5,836 bases of DNA from an uncultured Bacilli bacterium (lineage in GTDB: Bacteria; Bacillota_I; Bacilli_A; RFN20; CAG-631): the NCBI GenBank assembly GCA_934202505.1, contig CAKPXW010000101.1, positions 1-5,836 on the forward strand, given 5' to 3'. Numbering within the stretch: the stretch's first letter is position 1; each line of letters opens with the position of its first letter. Below, one piece after another: positions 1 through 5,452 of this stretch. The notes beneath the pieces were generated by a model, which was not told the DNA's origin, did not search any database, and worked only from the letters and a program-made list of their open reading frames with translations. A program made the position numbers and the translations under genes.

Positions 1-371
1 GAATACCAGTATTTGGTATTGTCGATACAAATAGTGATCCAGATGTTTGTGATTATGTAATCCCAGCAAATGATGATGCAGTAAGATCTGTAAAATTAAT
101 TACAGCAGTTATGGCAGATGCTATTTGTGAGGCAAAAGGAGCTCCATTAACTGTAGCTTATACTAAAGATGAAGGCGAAGAAGTTTCTATGAACGAAGTT
201 ATCAAATCATCAGATAAGCAAGCAGAAGCAAGAAGACAAGCAAAGGCAGCTCGTGACGAAAATAATAGACCTCAAAGAGCTAGAAGACCTCGTGCACCTA
301 AAGCAGAAGGAGAAAACCCAACTACTGATGCTCCAGTTGCTGATACAACAGAACAAGAAAAAGCTGAATAA
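1..371 (+). CDS. rpsB: 30S ribosomal protein S2 (3' part, 5' end outside window)
   Basis: The reading frame enters from the left edge (first full codon at 3) and ends with TAA at 369-371, giving 122 visible C-terminal residues. The segment IPVFGIVDTNSDP followed by DYVIPANDDAVRSVKL is the characteristic end of the S2 core, a small-subunit protein needed for late 30S assembly and for recruiting S1-like functions near the mRNA exit side. After the core (from about base 165) there is a tail of about 68 residues. It is first rich in Arg, Lys, Gln and Ala (ARRQAKAARDENNRPQRARR), then acidic and rich in Ala and Thr, and looks disordered. Such extensions occur in S2 of some low-GC bacteria but are absent from the shorter S2 proteins. 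tsf follows after 14 bases, the near-universal rpsB-tsf pair. Identity is secure; the start and any leader lie outside the window. Confidence 0.97.
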   Translation, partial: IPVFGIVDTNSDPDVCDYVIPANDDAVRSVKLITAVMADAICEAKGAPLTVAYTKDEGEEVSMNEVIKSSDKQAEARRQAKAARDENNRPQRARRPRAPKAEGENPTTDAPVADTTEQEKAE

Positions 372-373
372 TT

Positions 374-378
374 GGAGG
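374..378 (+). promoter_or_regulatory. Ribosome binding site of tsf
   Basis: GGAGG lies 7 bases before the ATG at 386, in the 14-base gap after rpsB. It is a perfect Shine-Dalgarno core at ideal spacing, and it fixes the tsf start. No terminator or promoter fits in this gap, so rpsB and tsf should share a transcript. Confidence 0.85.
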
Positions 379-385
379 ATATAAA

Positions 386-1252
386 ATGGTAAATGTAAAA
401 TTAATCCCTGCACTTCGTGATAGAACTGGTGCTGGAATGACAGATTGCAAGAAAGCACTTGAAGCATGTAATAACGATGTAGAAAAAGCATGTGATTGGC
501 TTCGTGAAAACGGAATTGCAAAAGCTGCTAAAAAATCAGGTAGAATTGCAGCTGAAGGGTTGGCAAGAGTAGCTATAAATGGAAATGATGCAGCTATTGT
601 TGAAGTAAACTGTGAAACAGACTTTGTTTGTGCAAATAAAGAATTCCAAACTTTAGTTCAAACAATTGCTAATGCCATTGTTGCAGGAAAACCAGCAAAC
701 ATGGATGAAGCAAATGCTTTAGTAACATCTACTGGAGAAACAGTTGCTGATTTAGTAGTTGCTGCAACAGCAAAAATCGGAGAAAAAATTTCATTTAGAA
801 GATTTTCTTTATTATCTAAAAATGATGGTGATGCATTTGGAACATATTTACACGCAGGTGGCAAAAAAGGTTCAATTGTTGTTACAACAAATAATAATGA
901 AGAAGTTGCTCAACAAATGGCAATGCAAGTAGTTGCAACTGTACCTCAATATAATAAGAAATCAGAAGTTCCAGCAGATTATGTTGAACATGAATTACAA
1001 ATTAAAATTGAAGCCGCAAATGCTCAAGGTCGTCCATTAAACGAAAAAGCATATGTTGGTATGAAAAATAAAATTGCTGAAGAAGTATCACTTGAATGTC
1101 AAGAATATATTTTAGAAGACAAAGTTAAAGTTGGTGCATATTTAGCAAGTCAACATTGTGATGTTACAGCTTTTGTATATTTCATTGTTGGTGAAGGAAT
1201 TGAAAAAAGACAAGAAGACTTTGCTGCAGAAGTAATGTCTCAAATCAAATAA
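386..1252 (+). CDS. tsf: Elongation factor Ts
   Basis: 288 residues, full length for a bacterial EF-Ts. EF-Ts is the cytoplasmic guanine-nucleotide exchange factor that releases GDP from EF-Tu. The N-terminal UBA-like domain (about 1-42) carries RDRTGAGMTDCKKAL (11-25), the family signature that binds EF-Tu. The second signature, ETDFVCANKEF (77-87), contains the Asp79-Phe80 pair that in E. coli EF-Ts (Asp80-Phe81) intrudes into EF-Tu to disturb Mg2+ binding. GEKISFRRF (132-140) and YLHAGGKKGSIV (154-165) mark the core subdomains. The usual AMHIAA-type segment reads AMQVVA (179-184), so the usual His is Gln. Seven cysteines are present. The start is set by ATG at 386 behind GGAGG. The gene is cotranscribed with rpsB and is followed by an intrinsic terminator 6 bases after the stop. 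Confidence 0.98.
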   Translation: MVNVKLIPALRDRTGAGMTDCKKALEACNNDVEKACDWLRENGIAKAAKKSGRIAAEGLARVAINGNDAAIVEVNCETDFVCANKEFQTLVQTIANAIVAGKPANMDEANALVTSTGETVADLVVAATAKIGEKISFRRFSLLSKNDGDAFGTYLHAGGKKGSIVVTTNNNEEVAQQMAMQVVATVPQYNKKSEVPADYVEHELQIKIEAANAQGRPLNEKAYVGMKNKIAEEVSLECQEYILEDKVKVGAYLASQHCDVTAFVYFIVGEGIEKRQEDFAAEVMSQIK

Positions 1253-1258
1253 TTAAAT

Positions 1259-1285
1259 AGAGCACTTTTTTGAGTGCTCTTTTTT
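1259..1285 (+). terminator. Intrinsic terminator after rpsB-tsf
   Basis: AGAGCACT (1259-1266) pairs perfectly with AGTGCTCT (1273-1280) around a six-base loop (TTTTTG), followed by a run of T (1280-1285). This is a standard Rho-independent terminator. It begins only 6 bases after the tsf stop codon, and its T-run ends one base before the pyrH Shine-Dalgarno. It probably lowers, rather than abolishes, transcription into pyrH-frr, because I see no convincing promoter between it and pyrH. Confidence 0.9.
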
Positions 1286-1292
1286 AAAGGAG
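1286..1292 (+). promoter_or_regulatory. Ribosome binding site of pyrH
   Basis: AAAGGAG ends 6 bases before ATG 1299. It directly abuts the terminator T-run. The flanking AGAGCA (1291-1296) repeats the first six bases of the terminator stem, so the terminator 3' arm could alternatively pair here and partly cover the site (see findings). Confidence 0.85.
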
Positions 1293-1298
1293 AGCAAA

Positions 1299-2003
1299 AT
1301 GTATAAAAGAGTATTAATCAAATTAAGTGGTGAAGCTTTAAGTGAAAAAAATGGAAGTCCTCTTGCTCCAAGTAAACTTCATGAAGTTGCTTTAGAAATA
1401 AAGAAAATACATGATTTAGGCGTTGAAATTGGTATTGTTGTAGGTGGAGGAAATATCTATCGTGGAAAGATGGGAGTAGAACTTGGAATGAATCGTGCAA
1501 CTGGTGATTCTATGGGAATGCTTGCTACCGTTTTAAATGCTTTAGCAATTAGCAATTCATTAGAAGCCGTAGGAGTTGAATCTGTAGTTATGACATCAAT
1601 TTCTATGATTCAAATAGCTGAACCATTCACAAGAAATAAAGCAATATCAAATTTAAAGGCAAAAAAAGTTGTTGTATATGGTGGAGGAACAGGAAATCCT
1701 TATTTTTCAACAGATACATGTAGCGCTTTAAGAGCACTTGAAACAAATTGTGATGCAATTTTAATGGCAAAAAATGGTGTAAATGGAGTTTATGATAGTG
1801 ATCCTAAAACAAATGCCCATGCAAAAATGTTTGATGAAATTAGTTACTTAGATGTCATATCAAAAAATCTAAAAGTTATGGATCATACAGCTGTTACACT
1901 ATGTGAAGAAAATAAAATGCCAATTGTAGTCTTTAATATGAACGAAAAAGGTAATATAATATTAGCAGTAGAAGGTAAAAAGATAGGTACAACTATCAAA
2001 TAG
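1299..2003 (+). CDS. pyrH: UMP kinase (uridylate kinase)
   Basis: 234 residues, close to the roughly 240 typical of bacterial PyrH. It is an amino-acid-kinase-fold enzyme, normally hexameric, that phosphorylates UMP to UDP with ATP and feeds all pyrimidine nucleotides. Visible motifs are KLSGEAL (8-14), the glycine-rich GGGNIYRG (49-56), GDSMGMLATVLNALA (69-83), the UMP-site motif TGNPYFSTDT (131-140), KNGVNGVYDSDP (158-169) and MDHTAVTLC (194-202). All are as expected for an active enzyme. ATG 1299 sits 6 bases after AAAGGAG and gives the canonical N-terminus MYKRVLIKLSG. The TAG stop is embedded in the Shine-Dalgarno of frr, which suggests translational coupling. Expression probably depends on read-through of the terminator upstream. 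PyrH is often regulated allosterically by GTP and UTP; that is family knowledge and not visible here. Confidence 0.98.
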   Translation: MYKRVLIKLSGEALSEKNGSPLAPSKLHEVALEIKKIHDLGVEIGIVVGGGNIYRGKMGVELGMNRATGDSMGMLATVLNALAISNSLEAVGVESVVMTSISMIQIAEPFTRNKAISNLKAKKVVVYGGGTGNPYFSTDTCSALRALETNCDAILMAKNGVNGVYDSDPKTNAHAKMFDEISYLDVISKNLKVMDHTAVTLCEENKMPIVVFNMNEKGNIILAVEGKKIGTTIK

Positions 2004-2007
2004 GAGG
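2001..2007 (+). promoter_or_regulatory. Ribosome binding site of frr, overlapping the pyrH stop
   Basis: TAGGAGG contains both the pyrH stop codon TAG (2001-2003) and the frr GGAGG core (2003-2007), with only 4 bases to ATG 2012. A ribosome terminating on pyrH therefore sits on the frr site, so the two genes are likely translationally coupled. Confidence 0.8.
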
Positions 2008-2011
2008 AAAT

Positions 2012-2560
2012 ATGGAACATATTATTTTAATGGATGCTGAAGAAAGAATGAACAAATCAATTGATTCTTTCGTTGAAAGACTTGGAAAAATTAAGACAGG
2101 TCGTGCTAGTGCTACTTTAGTAAAAGATGTTGAAATTGATTATTGGGGAACTCCAACACCAATCTATCAAGTTGCTAACATTACTGTCCCTGAAGCTGCA
2201 CAAATTCTTATTAAACCTTATGATAAAAATCAATTAAAACCAATTGAAACTGCCCTTGTTAATTCTGATTTAGGATTTACTCCTTTAAATGATGGAACTG
2301 TTATTCGTTGTAATATTCCACAACTTACAGGAGAAACAAGACAAAGACTTGTAAAAGATACTTATAAAATGGCAGAAGATGCTAAAGTATCAATTAGAAA
2401 TATTCGTCGTGATGCAATATCAGAATTTAAAAAGGACAAATCAATTCCAGAAGATATGTGTAGATCATATGAAGAAGAAGTTCAAAAATTAACAGATAAT
2501 AGTGTTAAGAAAATAGATGAACTTGCTAAAAACAAAGAAAAAGAATTAACAACAATCTAA
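2012..2560 (+). CDS. frr: Ribosome recycling factor
   Basis: 182 residues, against 185 for the E. coli protein. RRF is a tRNA-shaped cytoplasmic protein that, with EF-G, splits the post-termination ribosome. The N-terminal helix of domain I contains AEERMNKSIDSF (9-20) and KIKTGRAS (26-33). Domain II follows with DYWGTPTPIYQVANITVPEA (43-62) and KPYDKN (68-73). The C-terminal helices carry LTGETRQRLVK (105-115), RNIRRDA (129-135, including the conserved ribosome-contacting Arg at 132) and KDKSIPEDM (141-149). ATG 2012 gives the expected distance to the first helix. The gene starts 8 bases after the pyrH stop. About 97 bases without a gene follow, holding a hairpin cluster and a terminator, so pyrH-frr may end a transcription unit. 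Confidence 0.98.
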   Translation: MEHIILMDAEERMNKSIDSFVERLGKIKTGRASATLVKDVEIDYWGTPTPIYQVANITVPEAAQILIKPYDKNQLKPIETALVNSDLGFTPLNDGTVIRCNIPQLTGETRQRLVKDTYKMAEDAKVSIRNIRRDAISEFKKDKSIPEDMCRSYEEEVQKLTDNSVKKIDELAKNKEKELTTI

Positions 2561-2565
2561 CATCA

Positions 2566-2594
2566 TTGATAATTGATTAAATTTTTGGTAAACT
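2566..2594 (+). promoter_or_regulatory. Candidate sigma-A promoter for uppS-cdsA-dxr-rseP
   Basis: TTGATA (2566-2571, five of six matches to TTGACA), a 17-base spacer, then TAAACT (2589-2594, four of six matches to TATAAT) preceded by the extended -10 dinucleotide TG at 2586-2587. The predicted transcript start is near 2601. It lies in the only sizeable intergenic gap, ahead of the envelope gene cluster. The -10 is imperfect and the region is AT-rich, so chance matches are possible. Confidence 0.5.
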
Positions 2595-2617
2595 ATTAAT
2601 AGTTACCTGAGGGTAAC
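2587..2617 (+). promoter_or_regulatory. Two mutually exclusive hairpins upstream of the uppS terminator
   Basis: Hairpin A: GGTAA (2587-2591) and CTA (2593-2595) pair with TAG (2600-2602) and TTACC (2603-2607) around TTAA, with A2592 bulged. Hairpin B: GTTACC (2602-2607) pairs with GGTAAC (2612-2617) around TGAG. They share 2602-2607, so only one can form. Hairpin B also takes the three outermost bases (2615-2617) of the terminator 5' arm. Neither is followed by a T-run, so they are not terminators themselves. A regulatory role is inference. Confidence 0.45.
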
Positions 2618-2644
2618 CCACTTATTCTATAAGTGGGTTTTATT
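2615..2644 (+). terminator. Intrinsic terminator between frr and uppS
   Basis: AACCCACTTAT (2615-2625) pairs over 11 bp with ATAAGTGGGTT (2629-2639) around the loop TCT, followed by TTTTATT (2638-2644). It is a strong Rho-independent terminator shape. It could end the pyrH-frr transcript. If the candidate promoter at 2566-2594 is real, it instead lies in the leader of the uppS transcript and could act as an attenuator. Confidence 0.85.
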
Positions 2645-2646
2645 AT

Positions 2647-2652
2647 AAGGAG
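2647..2652 (+). promoter_or_regulatory. Ribosome binding site of uppS
   Basis: AAGGAG is followed 4 bases later by ATG 2657. It decides the start: the in-frame GTG at 2633 lies inside the terminator stem, has no Shine-Dalgarno, and would add eight residues that the family lacks. Confidence 0.8.
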
Positions 2653-2656
2653 AACT

Positions 2657-3382
2657 ATGAATAATTTAATAGATATAAAAATTCCATCTCATCTTGCTGT
2701 TATTTTAGATGGCAATGGTAGATGGGCAAAGCAAAGAGGCTTAAAAAGAATACTTGGTCATAAAGCAGGAGTAGAAGCTTTAAGAGAGACTATTAAAGCA
2801 AGTTTTGATCTTGGAGTTAAATATTTATCAGTGTATTGCTTTTCTACAGAAAATTGGAAAAGAGATAAAGAAGAAGTAGACTATTTGTTTACACTTCCTA
2901 AAATATACTTTGATCGATATATTAATTATTTTTTAGAAAAAGATATTAGAATAATAATTTCTGGAGATTTGAATCCTTTACCTGAAAGTACTAGAAATTC
3001 TTGTTTAATGGCTATTGAAAAAACAAAAAAATGTCAAAAAGGAATCTTCAATGTTTGCTTTAATTATGGATCTCATGATGAAATTCTTAAAGCATGTAAA
3101 GAAATAGCTTTAGAAGTTAAAGAAAGAAAAATAAATATTAATCAAATTGATGAAAAATTATTTGAAAATCATTTATATACAAAAGATTTACCACCAGTTG
3201 ATTTATTGATTAGAACAAGCAATGAACAAAGAATATCAAATTTTTTATTGTGGCAAATCTCTTATGCTGAAATATATTTTACTAAAACATTTTGGCCAGA
3301 TTTTAATAAAGATGAATTAATTAAGGCTTTTAAAGAATATACAAATAGAGATAGAAGATTTGGGGGAATAAAAAATGCTTAA
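2657..3382 (+). CDS. uppS: Undecaprenyl diphosphate synthase (cis-prenyltransferase)
   Basis: 241 residues, normal for the family. It condenses farnesyl diphosphate with isopentenyl diphosphates at the membrane surface to form C55 undecaprenyl diphosphate, the precursor of the carrier lipid for peptidoglycan and other wall polymers. LDGNGRWAKQRG (17-28) carries the catalytic/Mg2+ Asp18. GHKAG includes His35, and FSTENW (62-67) follows. The C-terminal signature has LLIRTSNEQRISNF (183-196; Arg186 and Arg192 bind diphosphate), WQISYAE (199-205; Glu205 is the metal residue) and RRFGGI (233-238). These match E. coli UppS with a constant offset of 8. Two conserved stretches deviate: the usual RT(S/G)GE is RTSNE (Asn189), and the usual NYGGR is NYGSH (137-140). 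The gene overlaps cdsA by 8 bases. The start at 2657 follows AAGGAG. Confidence 0.97.
   Translation: MNNLIDIKIPSHLAVILDGNGRWAKQRGLKRILGHKAGVEALRETIKASFDLGVKYLSVYCFSTENWKRDKEEVDYLFTLPKIYFDRYINYFLEKDIRIIISGDLNPLPESTRNSCLMAIEKTKKCQKGIFNVCFNYGSHDEILKACKEIALEVKERKININQIDEKLFENHLYTKDLPPVDLLIRTSNEQRISNFLLWQISYAEIYFTKTFWPDFNKDELIKAFKEYTNRDRRFGGIKNA
3362..3367 (+). promoter_or_regulatory. Ribosome binding site of cdsA (inside uppS)
   Basis: GGGGGA, 7 bases before ATG 3375, lies in the last codons of uppS (the RRFGGI region). It can pair with the anti-Shine-Dalgarno using a G:U pair. The site is adequate, and the 8-base gene overlap makes coupling to uppS translation likely. Confidence 0.65.
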
Positions 3383-4316
3383 ACGTACAATAACTGGATT
3401 TATACTTGCTTGTATTTTTATTCCAGCTATATTTTTAGGGGGATATTTTTTATCTACTCTAATAATATTGCTAGGTATTTTTGCAACACATGAAGCAATT
3501 ACTATTAAAGAAAAAGTACCTGAAAGAGGAGCTAATCCCGAATATGGAAGATATCCAATTTATGTAAAAATAACAGCCCATATTTTAATGCAACTTTTAA
3601 TATTTGGTATTGATCATTTTACAAAATATGCTTATTCGTTTAAAACTGGATTATTATCTTTTTATGGACTTGATGAAATATTTGTTGCTTTATCTTTAAT
3701 AATTTTACTAGCTTATGTTGTTTGTGATAAACGTTTTAAATTGTTAGATGCAACTTACATTTTTTTAATGTTAATTTTAATATCAATGGGATTGAAAGGT
3801 TTATTATATTTAAGAAGTATAAATGCTATAAAAGAATTTAGTTTTGAGTTTTTAAAACTTAATATATATAAACCAGGAATTTATATTTTATTATATGTTT
3901 TTGCTATTACTTGTCTTTGTGATATTTTTGCTTATTTTGGTGGAATGTTATGTTATAAGTTACTAGGAAGCGAAAAGGTTCATAAATTAAATGTTCGTAT
4001 TTCTCCTAAAAAAACTTGGGAAGGATCTATTACAGGTACAATTATAGCTGTTATTATTGGCAGTTTAATTTTTGCATTATTAATAAATGGAAAATACAAT
4101 ATTAATCTTCAATGGTATATCTATATTCCTCTTACTTTATTAATTGCTATTTCTGGACAATTTGGCGATTTATTTTTATCCTCAATAAAAAGAGTATATA
4201 ATGTTAAAGATTATTCACACTTACTTCCAGGACATGGAGGAATACTTGATAGAATAGATAGTTTATTAATAAATTGTATTGTGACAGCCACTATTATGTG
4301 TATGTTTATAGGGTAA
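3375..4316 (+). CDS. cdsA: Phosphatidate cytidylyltransferase (CDP-diglyceride synthase)
   Basis: 313 residues, somewhat longer than the 260-285 common in the family. This polytopic membrane enzyme makes CDP-diacylglycerol from CTP and phosphatidic acid, the branch point of phospholipid synthesis. Hydrophobic segments lie at about 7-22, 25-38, 68-80, 101-117, 126-146, 166-190, 220-238, 248-265 and 296-312. The signature is intact: D183 with AYFGG (186-190), ISPKKTWEG (209-217), GDLFLSSIKR (264-273, metal-binding Asp265), KDYSH (278-282) and PGHGGILDRID (285-295, Asp292). The extra length is in the N-terminal half: a polar stretch at about 45-66 (KEKVPERGANPEYGRYP) and loops at 81-100 and 150-165. 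The start overlaps uppS by 8 bases, and dxr starts 2 bases after the stop, so the gene sits mid-operon. The N-terminus LKRTITGFI is typical, supporting ATG 3375. Confidence 0.96.
   Translation: MLKRTITGFILACIFIPAIFLGGYFLSTLIILLGIFATHEAITIKEKVPERGANPEYGRYPIYVKITAHILMQLLIFGIDHFTKYAYSFKTGLLSFYGLDEIFVALSLIILLAYVVCDKRFKLLDATYIFLMLILISMGLKGLLYLRSINAIKEFSFEFLKLNIYKPGIYILLYVFAITCLCDIFAYFGGMLCYKLLGSEKVHKLNVRISPKKTWEGSITGTIIAVIIGSLIFALLINGKYNINLQWYIYIPLTLLIAISGQFGDLFLSSIKRVYNVKDYSHLLPGHGGILDRIDSLLINCIVTATIMCMFIG
4310..4313 (+). promoter_or_regulatory. Weak ribosome binding site of dxr
   Basis: Only AGGG, 5 bases before ATG 4319, precedes dxr. It is the poorest Shine-Dalgarno in the window. The cdsA stop (4314-4316) lies 2 bases before the start, so dxr probably relies on ribosomes arriving from cdsA. 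This supports the 4319 start over the in-frame TTG at 4274, which would add 15 residues with no place in the family. Confidence 0.55.
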
Positions 4317-4318
4317 TT

Positions 4319-5452
4319 ATGAAAAGAGTTGCAATACTTGGTGCTAGTGGTTCCATTGGAACAAATACAATTGAAGTTTTAAAAAATCATAAAGATTTAT
4401 TTAATCTTGTAGCTTTTAGTGTGCATAATAATATTGAAGTTATTTCTTCTATTCTTGATGAATTTGAAAATGTTGAAGTTGTGGGAGTTAAATCTTTAGA
4501 AGAAATAAAAGAATTAATAAAAAAATATCCTAAAGTAGTTTTCAAAGAAAAAGATGAAGGATTAATGGCTGTAGCTTGCTCAAATTGTGATGTTGTTGTA
4601 AGTGCTCTTGTTGGTTTTGTAGGTTTAAAGCCAACAATAGAAGCCATAAAAAAAGGTAAAGAAATTGCACTTGCTAACAAAGAAACATTAGTAGCAGCAG
4701 GTGAAATTGTTATGGAACTTGCAAGAAAGAATCATGTAAATATAGTTCCAATTGATTCTGAGCATTCTGCCATATTCCAATGTTTAGAAAATAATGAAAT
4801 TAAAAATATAATTTTAACAGCATCAGGAGGTCCATTTTATAAATTAAATAAAGAAGAACTAAAAAAAGTTACCTTAAAAGATGCTTTGAACCATCCAAAT
4901 TGGAAAATGGGTAAAAAAATCACTATTGATAGTGCTACAATGTTTAATAAAACTTTTGAAATTATTGAAGCATCACATCTATTTAATTTAGAGGCAGATA
5001 AAATAAAAGTTGTAATTCATCCGCAAAGTATAGTACATTCATTAGTTGAATTTGAAGATGGAGCAATGAAAGCTCAATTAGGTGTAGCAGATATGAAAGT
5101 TGCAATAGCATATGCGCTAACTTATCCACATAGAATTAATAGAGTGGCTAATTCTTTAGAATTAGATCAAAAAAAATTAGAATTTTATCGTCCTAATGAA
5201 TATCAGCAAGAAGTATTGTCTCTTGCATATAATGCATTGAAAGAAAAAGGAACATATCCGACAGTATTAAATGCCACCAATGAAGAAGCAGTTTATATGT
5301 TTATAGAAGGAAAAATTAAATTTTATGAAATAAAAGAAATAGTTTTAAAGACATTACAAAATTTTAAAAATATTAATCATAAATTAACTCTTGCTGATGT
5401 TTATGAAGCCGACAAATGGGCAAGAAATTATGTAAGGAGGATGTTTAAATGA
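4319..5452 (+). CDS. dxr: 1-deoxy-D-xylulose 5-phosphate reductoisomerase
   Basis: 377 residues (E. coli 398). It is the committed enzyme of the MEP isoprenoid pathway: it rearranges and reduces DXP to 2-C-methyl-D-erythritol 4-phosphate with NADPH and a divalent metal, and is the target of fosmidomycin. The N-terminal Rossmann motif is LGASGSIG (7-14), followed by ALANKETLVAAGE (117-129). Metal ligands are Asp146 and Glu148 in PIDSEHS and Glu214 in NKTFE. TASGGPF (167-173) includes the phosphate-site Ser169. The flexible lid is HPNWKMGKK (192-200, His192), then IDSATMFNK (203-211). HPQSIVHSLVEF (234-245) and the C-terminal helical domain with NATNEEAV (318-325) complete the fold. The usual MNKGLE/MNKGFE reads FNKTFE here, with catalytic residues retained. 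The product feeds UppS upstream in the same cluster. The TGA stop overlaps the rseP ATG by 4 bases. Confidence 0.97.
   Translation: MKRVAILGASGSIGTNTIEVLKNHKDLFNLVAFSVHNNIEVISSILDEFENVEVVGVKSLEEIKELIKKYPKVVFKEKDEGLMAVACSNCDVVVSALVGFVGLKPTIEAIKKGKEIALANKETLVAAGEIVMELARKNHVNIVPIDSEHSAIFQCLENNEIKNIILTASGGPFYKLNKEELKKVTLKDALNHPNWKMGKKITIDSATMFNKTFEIIEASHLFNLEADKIKVVIHPQSIVHSLVEFEDGAMKAQLGVADMKVAIAYALTYPHRINRVANSLELDQKKLEFYRPNEYQQEVLSLAYNALKEKGTYPTVLNATNEEAVYMFIEGKIKFYEIKEIVLKTLQNFKNINHKLTLADVYEADKWARNYVRRMFK
5434..5440 (+). promoter_or_regulatory. Ribosome binding site of rseP (inside dxr)
   Basis: AAGGAGG, 8 bases before ATG 5449, lies within the codons for the last Arg-Arg-Met of dxr. It is a strong site at good spacing, and together with the ATGA overlap it fixes the rseP start. 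Confidence 0.85.

Noticed and set aside
210..521. Minus-strand reading frame opposite rpsB-tsf, and similar ones at 658-864, 1318-1500 and 4387-4680
   Set aside because: Each lies entirely opposite conserved coding sequence, has no recognisable domain, and has a composition that simply mirrors the sense gene.
1156..1181. Promoter inside the tsf 3' end (TTGTGA ... TATATT)
   Set aside because: The spacing is 14 bases and the -35 is poor. It lies in AT-rich coding sequence, where such -10 matches are frequent.
1253..1298. Pyrimidine-responsive (PyrR-type) attenuator before pyrH
   Set aside because: The gap is only 46 bases and holds a simple terminator. No PyrR binding loop or anti-antiterminator can be recognised, and pyrH is usually outside the PyrR regulon.
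2605..2645. T-box-like leader before uppS (AGGGT followed by AACC and a terminator)
   Set aside because: The T-box consensus AGGGTGG-ACCGCG is not matched, and the leader is under 100 bases with no specifier stem. uppS is not an amino-acid-related gene.
2633..2656. Upstream GTG start for uppS adding eight residues
   Set aside because: It lies in the 3' arm of the terminator and has no ribosome binding site. ATG 2657 has AAGGAG and gives a normal N-terminus.
4274..4318. Upstream TTG start for dxr adding 15 residues
   Set aside because: The extension overlaps the end of cdsA, and the Dxr N-terminus with its Rossmann motif begins exactly at ATG 4319.
5450..5452. TGA read as Trp (Mycoplasma code) at the dxr end
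   Set aside because: All visible Trp codons are TGG, Dxr ends at its usual place, and the reading frame beyond TGA soon stops. TGA is a stop here.
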